This document shows positions 34,312 to 45,200 of a DNA stretch of 64,000 nucleotides, piece after piece. The position numbers and the translations under genes are program-made. The notes below the pieces were generated by a model. It saw only the letters and a program-made list of their open reading frames with translations. It did not search any database and was not told the DNA's origin. The stretch covers positions 2,170,001-2,234,000 of the forward strand of contig NZ_CP091244.1 of assembly GCF_021650935.1 (NCBI RefSeq). Reading direction: 5' to 3'. Origin of the DNA: Thiothrix winogradskyi. GTDB taxonomy: Bacteria > Pseudomonadota > Gammaproteobacteria > Thiotrichales > Thiotrichaceae. The stretch's first letter is position 1; each line of letters begins with the position of its first letter.

Positions 34312-37300
34312 ATGAAAACTAGAAAAATACCCTATTATGCGCGATATGCAGGTGTTGGGCTGCTGCTATCTGCCGCTGTTGTACAAGCCGATATTTCCGG
34401 CAAAGTTTTTCGCGATTTCAATGCGAATGGCACGTTTGATACCGGTGCAAGCTTCAATGAAGTCGGCGCGGCAGGCGTCACTGTGAAAGCATTCGATGTT
34501 ACCGGCGCAGAGACAGCCGTTGCGACGTCGGGTGCAGATGGTGCTTATACGCTCACTGGTTTAACGGCTGCGGCTGATTACAGGGTAGAGTTTTCTTGGG
34601 CTGAAAGCTGGTTGAAGCCGGGTGTTGCTGGCGGTACGTCGGTACAATTTGTTAAGGATGGAGCGACGGGTATTAATGTTGCTTTGCAAGCGCCCGATGA
34701 GTACTCATCTTCTGCTGATCCGCGTATGGCCATTTCCACTTACCGCAATGGTTCGGGTGTTGGTTCCACTGATGGCGCTATCCAATCTTTTCAGCGTTCG
34801 AGTTCGGGGCTGAATTCCCAGTTTACTGCCAGTGACGGAAATCAGGGTACAGGGCCGCAACCCGATGATGAAGCTACGTTAGGCGAGGTGGGTAGTACTT
34901 GGGGAATTGCTTGGCAAGCGAACAAGAAGCGGATTTATGCTGCCAGTTTCCTGAAGCGCCATGTGGGGCTTGCGAAAGGGCTTGGCTCTGTTTATGTAGT
35001 CGATGCGAGTACTCAACCTGGAAGCCTAGTCAAGGATTTTAACTTACAAGGTATTACCCCTGCCAATGGTGGCGCAGCAATTGATCTTGGTAACGTTTGT
35101 CGGGATTCTACGTGTGCATCTGAAGCAGGCAAGACGGGAATTGTCGCAGATTATGAGCTGCCAGCCTCCAAAACTTCACCCAATGTTGATATGGATGCTT
35201 TCTATAAGGTAGGCAAAGTAGGCTTTGGCGATATTGATATGCAGCCCAATAGTGATTGGCTATGGCTGGTAAATGCTAACCAGCAGGCATTGATCTCCGT
35301 TAATGTGGGAATATCTGATGTTGCTGCATTACCGGGGGAAGTTAAACAGTACCCTATTGCCAGTTTGCCGGGTGCGCCCGTTTGTGAGGGTGGTGCATTA
35401 CGCCCCTGGGCTTTAGGTTTTGCTCACGGCAAAGGTTATTTGGGGGTGACATGTGATGCGTTTGATAGTCGACAAGCCACAGACTTAAAAGCAATAGTAT
35501 TGTCTTTCGAGCCGAATAATATAAGCACGGGTTTTACCACACTATTGAATTTTCCATTGGCATATTCTCGTGATACAGGCAAACCTTTTCAACCTTGGCT
35601 GAATGAAACTGAGGTAACGACAGGTTATTTGAGCCAAAGCAGTACTCAGGGTCAAGTTGATATTCCTCAGCCTCTTCTGTCAGATATTGAGTTTGATGAT
35701 AATGGCAATCTGTATCTCAATATTGTCGATATTTTTACACATCAGACCGGAAGTAATAATTTCAAACCTATTTCTGGTGGCAGTGCCGAGCTGATTAATG
35801 GTATCGCTAACGGTGATTTTCTGAAGGCTTGTAAAGTACCCGCAGGATTTGTATTGGAGGGTCATGCAGATTGTCCGGTGAATTTCGCTAACGGTGTAGG
35901 GCCTCATGCAAATGGTGAGTTTTTTGAGGATAGCGCAGGAGATGGTCGACAAGAAAGTGCTAGTGGTGCAATGGCGGTGTTGCATGGTACTGGGCAGATT
36001 GATGCTATTTTAATGGATCCGCATCCTACCGGGCAGGTGGGGCAAACATGGTGGACGACTCAAGGTATAAATAGCTATAACTTGAGTGATGGCAAAATCT
36101 CTAATTGGTATGCGATTCACCATGCAGGTGATGCAAGTTTATTTGGTAAGGGTACTGGTTTTGGCGATATTGAGTTATTGACCGATCCCGCGCCTATTGA
36201 AGTCGGCAACCGCGTGTGGAATGACACCGATGCAGACGGTATTCAGGACGCGGATGAAGCCGGGATTGACGGCGTAGACGTTATCCTAACCTGTGGTGCT
36301 GAGACTGCTACAGTGACAACTGGAAATGGCGGGCAATTCCTCTTTTCCAGTGCAACTAATGCAACTTTCATGGGGGGCGGTGAAAGCTGCAAAGTAACCG
36401 TTAGCAGCGCGGGGCAAACAGAACTCGATGGTTTGAGTGTCACCCAACAAAACGCCGATAATGCCAGCGATAACAATCCTGTGACCGATGTACGCGACTC
36501 TGATGCGAATACCGACGGAGAAATCGGTTTCACCGTCGGTGGGGTCGGTGAAAACAACCATGCGTTGGATATTGGTTACAAATCAACACCGGTGGTAACG
36601 CTGGATTTCGGTGATGCCCCCGATTCTTATAAAACGTTAGCAGCCACTACGGGTGCACAACACACGATTGTTGCCGGATTGAATTTGGGTGCAGTCGTCG
36701 ACGCGGAAACCGACGGGCAACCCAATGCAGCAGCGGATGGCGATGGTGCGGATGAAGATGGCGTGAATTTCATGACGCCACTTGCACCGGGCAAACGCGC
36801 CATTATCGGTGTGGCAACTACGCAGCCGCGTACCAGCGATGCGAAATTGGATGCTTGGATCGACTTCAACGGTGACGGTGATTTTGAGGATGCAGGCGAA
36901 CAAATTGCCACCAACCTGAATATCAAGGGGATTACGCTATACGATCAAGGCAGTGCCGTGTTGGATATTGAAGTACCAGCCACTGCGAAACCGGGCGTTA
37001 CTTATGCGCGTTTCCGTCTGAGCAGTGCGGGTGGCTTGTTGCCTAACGGTGCAGCACCTGATGGTGAGGTGGAAGATTACGCGATTACGATTGTTTCGGG
37101 CGCAACCTTAGGCAATTTCGTGTGGCAAGATACGAACAAGGACGGTATTCAAGATGCGGGAGAACCCCCCGTTGCCGGTGTGCAGGTCAATTTGATTCGG
37201 GTTAGTGATGGCGCAGCGGTTGACTCGTTATTTACCGATAGCAATGGCGAATATTTGTTTACTCATGTCGCACCGGATACTTACCAAGTGGCGTTTGTTG

Positions 37301-38244
37301 CGCCGACAGGCTATAGCTTCACGACTGCAATGCAAGGCAGTGATGATGCCAAAGATAGTAATGCCGATGTGTCTGGACTTACGTCTAGCATTACCCTTGC
37401 GGATGGCGATGATCAACGCCAGTGGGATGCGGGGTTAGTATTGGCTGACAATACGCTGGTGTATTGCGCGGCAGTGCCAAGACAGCCGACAGAAGTGAAT
37501 ACTACGTTTACCTTGCCGAAATTTGATAGCACACTGGGCACGTTGCAAACCGTGAATGTGTCGGCTTATGCCTCGACACAGCAATTTGTGGCGCTGGAAA
37601 ACTATGCGGCTCAAACCCAAAAAATCAAGATTACGACTAGCGTTGATGGGGTGCTGATTTTGCCGGATGCGAATATTGTCGATACGACATATGCCTATAA
37701 TTCTGGCTTTAAAGACCTGACGGTAGCAGATGGTATTCTTGATTATCAGGGGACTTCTGCCTTGGCATTTGCAGATTGGCAGTATGCCGTTGATAGCAGC
37801 AATGTGACTTATGCTACCCCTGCGGATTTCACCACGGCAACCGCAGGTGAGACGATTGCCCTGCCTTATGAAACCATGTCTGGTTACTCTATCACGGGGG
37901 GCGGTGGCAATAATCAATCGTTCCAGCGGACTTTTGCGAATGCCGGTGCTTGTGTTGCGTATGTTTATGAAAAGAAAGCGCTAGCCGTCGATGTAAGTCT
38001 CACTAAAGTGGCTAATAAAACCGAAGTTAAGCGCGGTGACACGGTGGTGTATACCCTGACCGTCACCAACGAAAGCGATGTTGCAGCAACGGGTGTAGAA
38101 GTCACCGACGAGTTGCCAGCAGGTGTCCAGTACGTCAGCGATGACAGTGCGGGTGCTTATGCCAGTGCCACCGGAATTTGGACTGTCGGCGAGTTAACAG
38201 CAAAGGCAAGCAAAACCATTGCCATTTCCGTGCTGGTTAAATAG
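34312..38244 (+). CDS. Large secreted modular surface protein (SdrD B-like, propeller-like, GEVED, choice-of-anchor-like, DUF11)
   Basis: 1310 residues, intact paralogue of the broken gene before it. Sec signal peptide (cleavage near Ala-25, before DISGKVFRDF). Order: B-repeat (about 27-130), propeller-like region (150-620), B-repeat (VGNRVWNDTDADGIQDADE, about 630-750), GEVED domain (DFGDAPDSYK to GEVEDYAITI, about 765-925), B-repeat (GNFVWQDTNKDGIQDAGEP, about 930-1045), a choice-of-anchor-like domain (LVYCAAVPRQP to FANAGACVAYVYE, about 1050-1225), and C-terminal DUF11 (SLTKVANKTEVKRGDTVVYT). Such B-repeats bind calcium in Gram-positive Sdr proteins. No C-terminal anchor is visible; the chain stops right after DUF11. 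Likely a secreted adhesin or sheath component, which is inference. Confidence 0.82.
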   Translation: MKTRKIPYYARYAGVGLLLSAAVVQADISGKVFRDFNANGTFDTGASFNEVGAAGVTVKAFDVTGAETAVATSGADGAYTLTGLTAAADYRVEFSWAESWLKPGVAGGTSVQFVKDGATGINVALQAPDEYSSSADPRMAISTYRNGSGVGSTDGAIQSFQRSSSGLNSQFTASDGNQGTGPQPDDEATLGEVGSTWGIAWQANKKRIYAASFLKRHVGLAKGLGSVYVVDASTQPGSLVKDFNLQGITPANGGAAIDLGNVCRDSTCASEAGKTGIVADYELPASKTSPNVDMDAFYKVGKVGFGDIDMQPNSDWLWLVNANQQALISVNVGISDVAALPGEVKQYPIASLPGAPVCEGGALRPWALGFAHGKGYLGVTCDAFDSRQATDLKAIVLSFEPNNISTGFTTLLNFPLAYSRDTGKPFQPWLNETEVTTGYLSQSSTQGQVDIPQPLLSDIEFDDNGNLYLNIVDIFTHQTGSNNFKPISGGSAELINGIANGDFLKACKVPAGFVLEGHADCPVNFANGVGPHANGEFFEDSAGDGRQESASGAMAVLHGTGQIDAILMDPHPTGQVGQTWWTTQGINSYNLSDGKISNWYAIHHAGDASLFGKGTGFGDIELLTDPAPIEVGNRVWNDTDADGIQDADEAGIDGVDVILTCGAETATVTTGNGGQFLFSSATNATFMGGGESCKVTVSSAGQTELDGLSVTQQNADNASDNNPVTDVRDSDANTDGEIGFTVGGVGENNHALDIGYKSTPVVTLDFGDAPDSYKTLAATTGAQHTIVAGLNLGAVVDAETDGQPNAAADGDGADEDGVNFMTPLAPGKRAIIGVATTQPRTSDAKLDAWIDFNGDGDFEDAGEQIATNLNIKGITLYDQGSAVLDIEVPATAKPGVTYARFRLSSAGGLLPNGAAPDGEVEDYAITIVSGATLGNFVWQDTNKDGIQDAGEPPVAGVQVNLIRVSDGAAVDSLFTDSNGEYLFTHVAPDTYQVAFVAPTGYSFTTAMQGSDDAKDSNADVSGLTSSITLADGDDQRQWDAGLVLADNTLVYCAAVPRQPTEVNTTFTLPKFDSTLGTLQTVNVSAYASTQQFVALENYAAQTQKIKITTSVDGVLILPDANIVDTTYAYNSGFKDLTVADGILDYQGTSALAFADWQYAVDSSNVTYATPADFTTATAGETIALPYETMSGYSITGGGGNNQSFQRTFANAGACVAYVYEKKALAVDVSLTKVANKTEVKRGDTVVYTLTVTNESDVAATGVEVTDELPAGVQYVSDDSAGAYASATGIWTVGELTAKASKTIAISVLVK

Positions 38245-38275
38245 TTTGGTTTTAGATCATGATGTTAGTGTGAGG

Positions 38276-38298
38276 AGCCGTTGATGAATGTAACGGCT
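38276..38298 (+). terminator. Weak hairpin after the second adhesin gene
   Basis: AGCCGTT and AACGGCT form a 7-pair stem with a 9-base loop. It is followed by a mixed T-rich stretch but no clean T run, so termination may be partial. Confidence 0.4.
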
Positions 38299-38331
38299 TC
38301 TTACCTAAATTTTTATATTGTGATCATTTAT

Positions 38332-38344
38332 ACCTTTCTTCGGG
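38332..38344 (+). promoter_or_regulatory. Upstream motif ACCTTTCTTCGGG, site 3
   Basis: Matches the 13-base motif at 29574 and 34218 in 11 of 13 positions and starts 97 bases before the ATG at 38429. Its position also supports that start. Confidence 0.42.
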
Positions 38345-38428
38345 TTTGATTTGTCTGTTGTGAGTAACTGGAAGTACAATGTTCGATTATTAAATATAAT
38401 AAATATTAATTATTGGTGTGGTATCTAT

Positions 38429-40567
38429 ATGAATAATAACAAGTCGCTTTTTCCGCAGTTTTCCCCTAAGCAGCGTAAGTTACAGCAGACCGCTCAACGT
38501 ACAGCATTAACCCTCTCGATTATGGCTGTTTCTGTGTTGGCGGGTGTCAATCCTGCATGGGCTGATTTGCCGCTATTGCAAGGGCAAGCCATTACCACCC
38601 ATTTTTCAGGCACAAATAACAATACATGGTCTCCCTTATTGGGCGGCAAGGTATTGACCGTACTGGACATCCGCGATCCGGTTGCCAATGGCGCACCCTT
38701 TGCCCTGCCTGGGCCAACTAACTGGACTGTTCCGCGTTACCAACATGCGTCTTGGGATGCCGCTACCTTAGGGGAAGTCTTCGGTCTGGCACTGGATACC
38801 AGTAAAGCCCAGCCCGACATCTATGTGGTCAGTAGCTCTAGTACATACTTTGGTATTACCGCTTTTAACATGACACCCGGCTCATTGGCCAGCGGCTATG
38901 GTGCTGTATTTAAAATTGACGGTATCAGCGGGGCAGCCACGCTCTTGGCGAACCTACCTAGTACCTCATTCTCAGCATATGGCTATACCCGTTATGCAGG
39001 CTTGGCACAAATTGCTGCCAACCCAACGTCCAGAATGCTGTACGTAGCGAACTATGAGGATGGCAATATTTACGTCCTCAACATGGATACGGGCGCAACC
39101 GTAGAAACCTTTGACCACGGTACACAAGCAGCCAGCCCCACGATCACTGATGATGGCACGGCTGGGTTTACCCAGTTAGGTCGACGAATCTCTGCGGTTC
39201 AATACAATGCGGTTGAGCAACGTTTGTATTATTCCGTATGGGCATCTGATGGCAACAAAATCTGGTCAGTTCCAGTCGCTAGCAATGGTGCCACCAACGG
39301 TGCGGCACGTTTTGAATTATCTTATGCATCAACCAGTTGGTCAGGGTCAAACCACGCGGTTATTACCGATATTGCTTTCAGTAAAGACGGGCAACGGATG
39401 CTGGCAGCAGAAATGCCTATCATGGATGGAAGCTACGCACGTAACTCCCATTATACGACAGGTATTGAATGGGTCGGATCAGGTGGGAGTTGGGCATTAA
39501 ACAACAGCTTGGAAAGTGGAAACGGCACTATTCCTGTCGGATTATACGGTGGCAAAATTAATGCGGCTGGTTCAGTCGCCTACGGTCACAACAACTATGC
39601 TACCAATGCCGGGGCTAGTGAACCGTGTGAAGATTCCTTCGTCCTGATGGGTGATGCCCTGCACTTTCCCTCACCATTCATTTACGGCTTACAGATTACG
39701 CCGTTGACAGGCTCGACAACAGCCACTTTAGGACAAGATGATCACGTCGTAGACTTGGAAAACAATGTTGGTCCTAATGAAAATATGGACAAGACAGGTT
39801 TGGGTGACGTAGAAGTTTTAAGTGGTTGTTCTGCACCTCCTCCACCTACCCAAAGCATCGGCAACCGCGTCTGGTTTGACTCCAATAACAACGGTAAAAC
39901 TGATGTAGGCGAACAGCACGCCGGAACCGGTATCAAGCTGACGTTGAAAGACGACAAGGGTGCAGTGTTGCAAGACACTACCACGGATGCGAACGGACGT
40001 TACTTGTTCCACGGTTTATCCGCTGGTAGCTATCAGGTGTGTGTGACGGCTGACAATTTTGCGTCGGGTGGCAAGCTGGATAAATACCGCTCCAGTACCG
40101 GGCAAGCCAACACGGAAGTTTCCAGTGAAGATGGCGCAGACCGTGGCGATGATGATCTTGCGGATGGCAGTTGCTCAACCATTATGGTGCTGAATGACCA
40201 AGAACCCACAGAGGAATCCGGCATTACTGACCAGCAAGATGGTGACGATGGTCAAAGCACGCCAGATGCCAACTCCAACCTGACGGTAGACTTTGGCTTT
40301 GTGCCACCGGCTGACCTAAAACTTACCAAAGTCGCTGATAAGACCACGGCTAAGCCCGGTGAGACCGTGGTGTATACCCTGACCGTCACCAATGAAAGCG
40401 ATGTTGCAGCAACGGGTGTAGAAGTCACGGAGCAATTGCCAGCAGGTGTCCAGTACGTCAGCGATGACAGCGCGGGTGCTTATGCCAATGCCACCGGAAT
40501 TTGGACTGTCGGTAGTCTTGCAAAAGATGAATCGAAAATCTTGAAAATTACTGTAACCGTTCAGTAA
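38429..40567 (+). CDS. Secreted propeller-like surface protein with B-repeat and DUF11
   Basis: 712 residues. Long signal peptide with a basic, extended N-terminus and cleavage at NPAWAD (about residue 46). Then a propeller-like region (about 50-460; LYVANYEDGNIYVLNMDTGA, EQRLYYSVWASDGNKIW), an SdrD B-like repeat (IGNRVWFDSNNNGKTDVGE, about 475-600) and a C-terminal DUF11 (KLTKVADKTTAKPGETVVYT). The DUF11 domain is near-identical to that of the gene before it over ESDVAATGVEVT and QYVSDDSAGAYA, showing recent common origin. The ATG at 38429 was chosen for the signal peptide; the frame opens earlier only at a TTG. The ribosome site is weak. The next gene starts 43 bases after its end. Confidence 0.8.
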   Translation: MNNNKSLFPQFSPKQRKLQQTAQRTALTLSIMAVSVLAGVNPAWADLPLLQGQAITTHFSGTNNNTWSPLLGGKVLTVLDIRDPVANGAPFALPGPTNWTVPRYQHASWDAATLGEVFGLALDTSKAQPDIYVVSSSSTYFGITAFNMTPGSLASGYGAVFKIDGISGAATLLANLPSTSFSAYGYTRYAGLAQIAANPTSRMLYVANYEDGNIYVLNMDTGATVETFDHGTQAASPTITDDGTAGFTQLGRRISAVQYNAVEQRLYYSVWASDGNKIWSVPVASNGATNGAARFELSYASTSWSGSNHAVITDIAFSKDGQRMLAAEMPIMDGSYARNSHYTTGIEWVGSGGSWALNNSLESGNGTIPVGLYGGKINAAGSVAYGHNNYATNAGASEPCEDSFVLMGDALHFPSPFIYGLQITPLTGSTTATLGQDDHVVDLENNVGPNENMDKTGLGDVEVLSGCSAPPPPTQSIGNRVWFDSNNNGKTDVGEQHAGTGIKLTLKDDKGAVLQDTTTDANGRYLFHGLSAGSYQVCVTADNFASGGKLDKYRSSTGQANTEVSSEDGADRGDDDLADGSCSTIMVLNDQEPTEESGITDQQDGDDGQSTPDANSNLTVDFGFVPPADLKLTKVADKTTAKPGETVVYTLTVTNESDVAATGVEVTEQLPAGVQYVSDDSAGAYANATGIWTVGSLAKDESKILKITVTVQ

Positions 40568-40610
40568 CGACCAATAATAAACAACAAGTTAAACAAAGAG
40601 AGCGATAACA

Positions 40611-42113
40611 ATGAGAAAACTTACCCATACAAAAACCTTGCTGATGTCTTTTTGTGCCATTGGCGTGTTGATGGCAGCCAACCAGTCTTGGGCAGACACA
40701 ACAGTCACTAACTGTGCGCAAGTATCGGCGACTGTTGAGCAAGACACGGACTCTTCACCCGCTAACAAAGCCAGTCAAGCGGATTTGTTGGATGCTTTTA
40801 GCAAAGGGACATTGGAAGATGATGAAGCGTGCGCCCCCTTAACCGTGCAATCCATTTTCGATTTCGGTGATGCACCTACGTCTTACGGTACAGATGGCGC
40901 AACCGCAGCCAAGCACGAAATCATTCCAGGCTTGATGTTAGGCGGCACGGTTGATGAAGAAGCCGACGGTCAGCCAACCCCAGCGGCTGATGGTGACGGT
41001 GGCGATGAAGACAGTTACAGCGTTCCAGTCCTGACCGATGGTCAGGCAGTAACCTTGAAAGTGACTGCGACCAATACTACCGACAAAGCCGCTACGTTGG
41101 GTTGCTGGATTGACTACGACGGTAATGGTACGTTTGATAGCGCTGAGTACGGTGGTGCGCCGGTCGCGATTGGTGCAGCGGGTTCGATCATTGATGTGGT
41201 AATGCCTGCGGCTCCTGCCGATGCCAGTACCAATGCGAACACTAAAGACGGTACGTATGCCCGTTGCCGTTTGAGCACTGATACCATTGACGGCACGAAA
41301 GCCACGGGTGCGCTGGTGGACGGTGAAGTTGAAGACACCAAAGTGACCTTCACTTCTAAACCTGTCTTTGACTTGGCTCTGATCAAACGTCTGGCAGTCG
41401 ATCAGGCAGCGAGCGTTAAAGCGGGCGACACCGTGAAGTTCACGATTGAAATCACCAACCAAGGCAACGTTGATGCGAAAGATGTTACAGTAACTGACTA
41501 CATTCCAGCCGGTTTGACCTTGGCAGATGCGAACTGGACAGCAGCAGCCGGTGTGGCAACCTTGAATACACCGATTGCTGCATTGGCAGCGGGCGGTAAA
41601 ACAACCGTAGACATTAGCTTTACGGTAGATGAGGGGGCAACCGCAGGTAAGGTTCAGAACGCGGCTGAAATCAGCGGCGCAACCGATAAAGACGGCCAGC
41701 CAGTGACAGATACAGACTCTACGCCGGATACCAATAAAGCGAATGAAACCGGTATCGTTGATGATGTGATCGACAATACCGATGGTGACGAAGACGACCA
41801 CGACATTGCTGAAATCACTATCACAGTTGACCCGAAAGTGGATATTGAACTGATCAAAGCGGTGACTGATGACGCTGGTGCAGCGGTAACGACAGCACGT
41901 CGTGGCGATACCGTTGTCTATGTACTGACGGCAACCAACAAAGGCCCGGACAATGCAACCGGTGTAACCGTTACTGACCAGTTACCTGCCACGTTGATTT
42001 ATGTCAGTGATGACAGTACCGGCAACTATGTGTCAGCAACCGGTCTGTGGACAGTGGGTGATTTGGCAAATGGCGCTAATAAGGTGCTAAAAATCACTGC
42101 AACCGTGAAGTAA
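40611..42113 (+). CDS. Secreted GEVED and double-DUF11 surface protein
   Basis: 500 residues. Signal peptide to SWADTT (about residue 28). A short region with TNCAQVSATVEQDTDSSP, a GEVED domain (FDFGDAPTSYG to GEVEDTKVTF, about 82-248; WIDYDGNGTF within), then two DUF11 domains (DLALIKRLAVDQAASVKAGD and IELIKAVTDDAGAAVTTARR). The final QLPATLIYVSDDSTGNYVSA matches the other DUF11 tails of the block. No anchor is visible. It has a GAGAG ribosome site and is probably co-transcribed with the gene at 38429. Function unknown; a secreted structural or adhesive role is inferred from domain type. Confidence 0.8.
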   Translation: MRKLTHTKTLLMSFCAIGVLMAANQSWADTTVTNCAQVSATVEQDTDSSPANKASQADLLDAFSKGTLEDDEACAPLTVQSIFDFGDAPTSYGTDGATAAKHEIIPGLMLGGTVDEEADGQPTPAADGDGGDEDSYSVPVLTDGQAVTLKVTATNTTDKAATLGCWIDYDGNGTFDSAEYGGAPVAIGAAGSIIDVVMPAAPADASTNANTKDGTYARCRLSTDTIDGTKATGALVDGEVEDTKVTFTSKPVFDLALIKRLAVDQAASVKAGDTVKFTIEITNQGNVDAKDVTVTDYIPAGLTLADANWTAAAGVATLNTPIAALAAGGKTTVDISFTVDEGATAGKVQNAAEISGATDKDGQPVTDTDSTPDTNKANETGIVDDVIDNTDGDEDDHDIAEITITVDPKVDIELIKAVTDDAGAAVTTARRGDTVVYVLTATNKGPDNATGVTVTDQLPATLIYVSDDSTGNYVSATGLWTVGDLANGANKVLKITATVK

Positions 42114-42132
42114 ATAAATCATTTGGTAATAC

Positions 42133-42207
42133 GGTGCATGGGGATGATTCCTCATGCACCAGTAGTGCCATTCGGCGGCTTATTGCTGACGTTTGGCGAA
42201 TAAGCCG
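42133..42207 (+). other. Two hairpins between surface-protein genes
   Basis: GGTGCATGGGG pairs with CCTCATGCACC (42133-42160) and CGGCTTATT pairs with AATAAGCCG (42176-42207). Neither has a T run. They fill the 154-base gap before the giant gene and may act as processing, attenuation or stability elements. Confidence 0.4.
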
Positions 42208-42267
42208 TTATCCTTGGATAATTAATAAAAAACATCCATCAAAACTTAATTGATCAGGGCACTATAG

Positions 42268-45200
42268 ATGAAAATAATAAAGCTCTCCTTGTGCATCTCT
42301 ATGGTTGGGGCATTTGCGACTTTGCCTACAGCCTATGCTAACGAGGTTGTCACCAACTGCACGCAAGTTGTCGAAAGTGGTGGCAGCGATAGCGATGCAA
42401 CTAATAATGAATCTTGTGCGGCGGTTTCGATTCCGTTCGACTACGGTGACGCACCAGACCCTACTTTCCCGGTACTGCTCGCTAACGAGGGTGCACGTCA
42501 CCAGCTTGGCACAGATGTGTATCTGGGCAAGTGTGTGGATGGTGATTCCGGTGCATTGCAGGGGGGCGGTAGTGCTGATGATGCTGATGAAGGTCAGTCT
42601 GTTTACGGCGTATGTGCAACCGATGAATTCGGTAAAAAAGATGATGAAGATGGCGTCGCGATTGAACCGCTGCATGTGGGTGATACCAAGAGTGTGGTAC
42701 AAGTAACGGCGAGTGCCGCTTGTAAATTAAACGCTTGGGTCGACTGGAATCAAGATGGCAGTTGGGGTGGTGCAGGCGAGCAAGTTTTCATTGATCAGGT
42801 GCTCTCGGCTGGCGTCAATGACCTGACGATGGATGTTCCCGCCTTTGCAGCAGAAGGCACGATTTATACTCGCTTCCGTTGCTCTACAGCAGGTGCTGAT
42901 GGCATCGGTGGCGAAGCGGCTGACGGCGAGGTCGAAGACTACGCTCTGAATATTTTGCCAGCCGTTCCAAAAACGCCGGTTTCTGTCGGTGACATTATTT
43001 GGGACGATACCGATAAAGACGGCAAGCAAACCGCTGGTGAAAACCCATTGGCAGGCGCAACTGTTAGCTTGCTGGATAGCACTGGCGCTCCTGCTAAAGA
43101 TTTGACTGGCACGATCGTTGCCGAAATTACTACTGATGCGACCGGCAAATACCTGTTTGATAATCTGCCAGAAGGTGATTACAGCGTTAAAGTTACTCCA
43201 CCGAAAGATTATATTCCTAGCCCAAGTGCGGGTGATGTGGATACCGTTCCGGCGAATGATGACAGCAACTGTGCGGTGCGAGGCGATGGCAGCATTACCA
43301 CGGAATTGTTTACTCTGACGGCGGGTGGCGAACCGGTTGACGATGGTGATACGGATGCGAACAGCAACCTGAGCGTTGACTGTGGTTTCTATAAGCCGAC
43401 CGAACCCGTGTACAGCTTGGGTAACAAGGTCTGGATCGACGATGGCGCGGATACCCCAGCGAATGTCAACAACGGCACACTGGATGAAGGCGAAGCCGCC
43501 GTAGCCGATGGTGTTGTGATTGAGTTGCGTAATGCCGAGGGTGCGCTGCTGACCACGACCACCACCAGCAAAGGTTTCTATTTGTTCAGCGGTCTGGCCG
43601 CTGGCGATTACAAAGTGTGTGTTGCCGCCAGCAATTTTGCAACAGGCTCAACGCTCGATGGTTTCAGCGCCAGCACGGGTGGTAATGAAACGGATGCGAA
43701 TGCAGGTGTGGATAGCAACGACAATGGCAGTGATGTCATTGCCGAGGGCTTGTGTTCCAACGTGATCACCTTGGATGGCAATGCGCCAACCGGTGAGTTG
43801 GATACTGCTAGTGGTGTTGCGGGTGAAGACGGTGTTAATACCCCGGATGCCCTGTCTGACCTGACGGTGGACTTTGCGGTGATCCCACCAAAACCGGCAA
43901 TCCCTGTTTCTGTGGGTGATACGGTTTGGATTGATGCCAATGAAAACGGCAAGCAAGATGAGGGCGAAGCTCCACTGGTTGGCGCAGTCGTGACCTTGCT
44001 GGATAAAGATGGCAACCCTGTGAAAGATTTGGATGGCAACAATGTTGACTACATCCAAACGGGCGTAGACGGTAAATACCTGTTCAGTGATTTGCCGGAA
44101 GGTGAGTACATTGTGCGGGTGAAAGCACCGGATGGCTACGTGGTGACGCAAGGGGGCGCGGCAGTCGATACGGATTCCGCTAATGACGACAGTAACTGTG
44201 CGGTAGTAGGCGGTAATGTGCAAACGCTGCCATTCATGCTGACCGCCGGTGCTGAACCTGTCAATGATGGCGATACCGATGCGAACAGCGATCTGAGTGT
44301 GGATTGCGGTTTCTATCAACCTAAAGAACCGACCCACAGTATCGGCAACCGCGTCTGGATTGATACCAACAACAACGGTTTGGCGGATGGGGGCGAAATG
44401 CCAGCCAGCGCAGGTGTCAGCCTAGATCTGAAGGATGCCAACGGTACAGTCATTAAATCCACCACTACCGATGCAACCGGTCGCTACTTGTTCAGCGGTT
44501 TGGCGGCAGGCAGTTATCAAGTGTGCGTTGTCGCTGACAATTTTGCGGCGGGCAATATTTTGGAAGGCTTCACCGCCAGCACGGGTGGAAATGTCGCTGA
44601 TGCCAACACCGATATTGACGGTGACGACAATGGTACGGACGACATTGCCAGCGGCTTGTGTTCCAACCTCGTGGTGCTGGATGACCAGGAACCCACGGGT
44701 GAAAACGGTGTTAATGATCTACCCGGTGTTGACGGTGTAAACACAGACGACAACCGTTCCAACCTGAGCGTTGACTTCGGTATCGTAGCACCTGTTGTCG
44801 CACCAAAAGTGGTTGCTGTTGGTGATTACCTCTGGATTGATGCCAACCAAGATGGCAAACAGAATGCAGGTGAGCTGCCACTGGCAGGCGCTACTGTCAC
44901 CTTGCTGGATAAAGACGGCAACCCTGCGAAAGACGTGGATGGCAATGCCATTGCGCCATTTACGACGGGCGCAGACGGTTTGTATGGCTTTACTAAATTG
45001 CCGGAAGGTGATTACAGCATTCGTGTACAAGCCCCTGAAGGCTATATGCCTACCACCAATGCGGGTGATGTGGATGAGGTTGTTGCCAACGATGACAGCA
45101 ACTGTGCAGTGATGGGCGACCATGTACAAAGCGCACCGTTCACCTTGATGGCAGGTACAGAACCGGCTTCCGGCGTTGATGGTGATGGCGACAATAGCAA

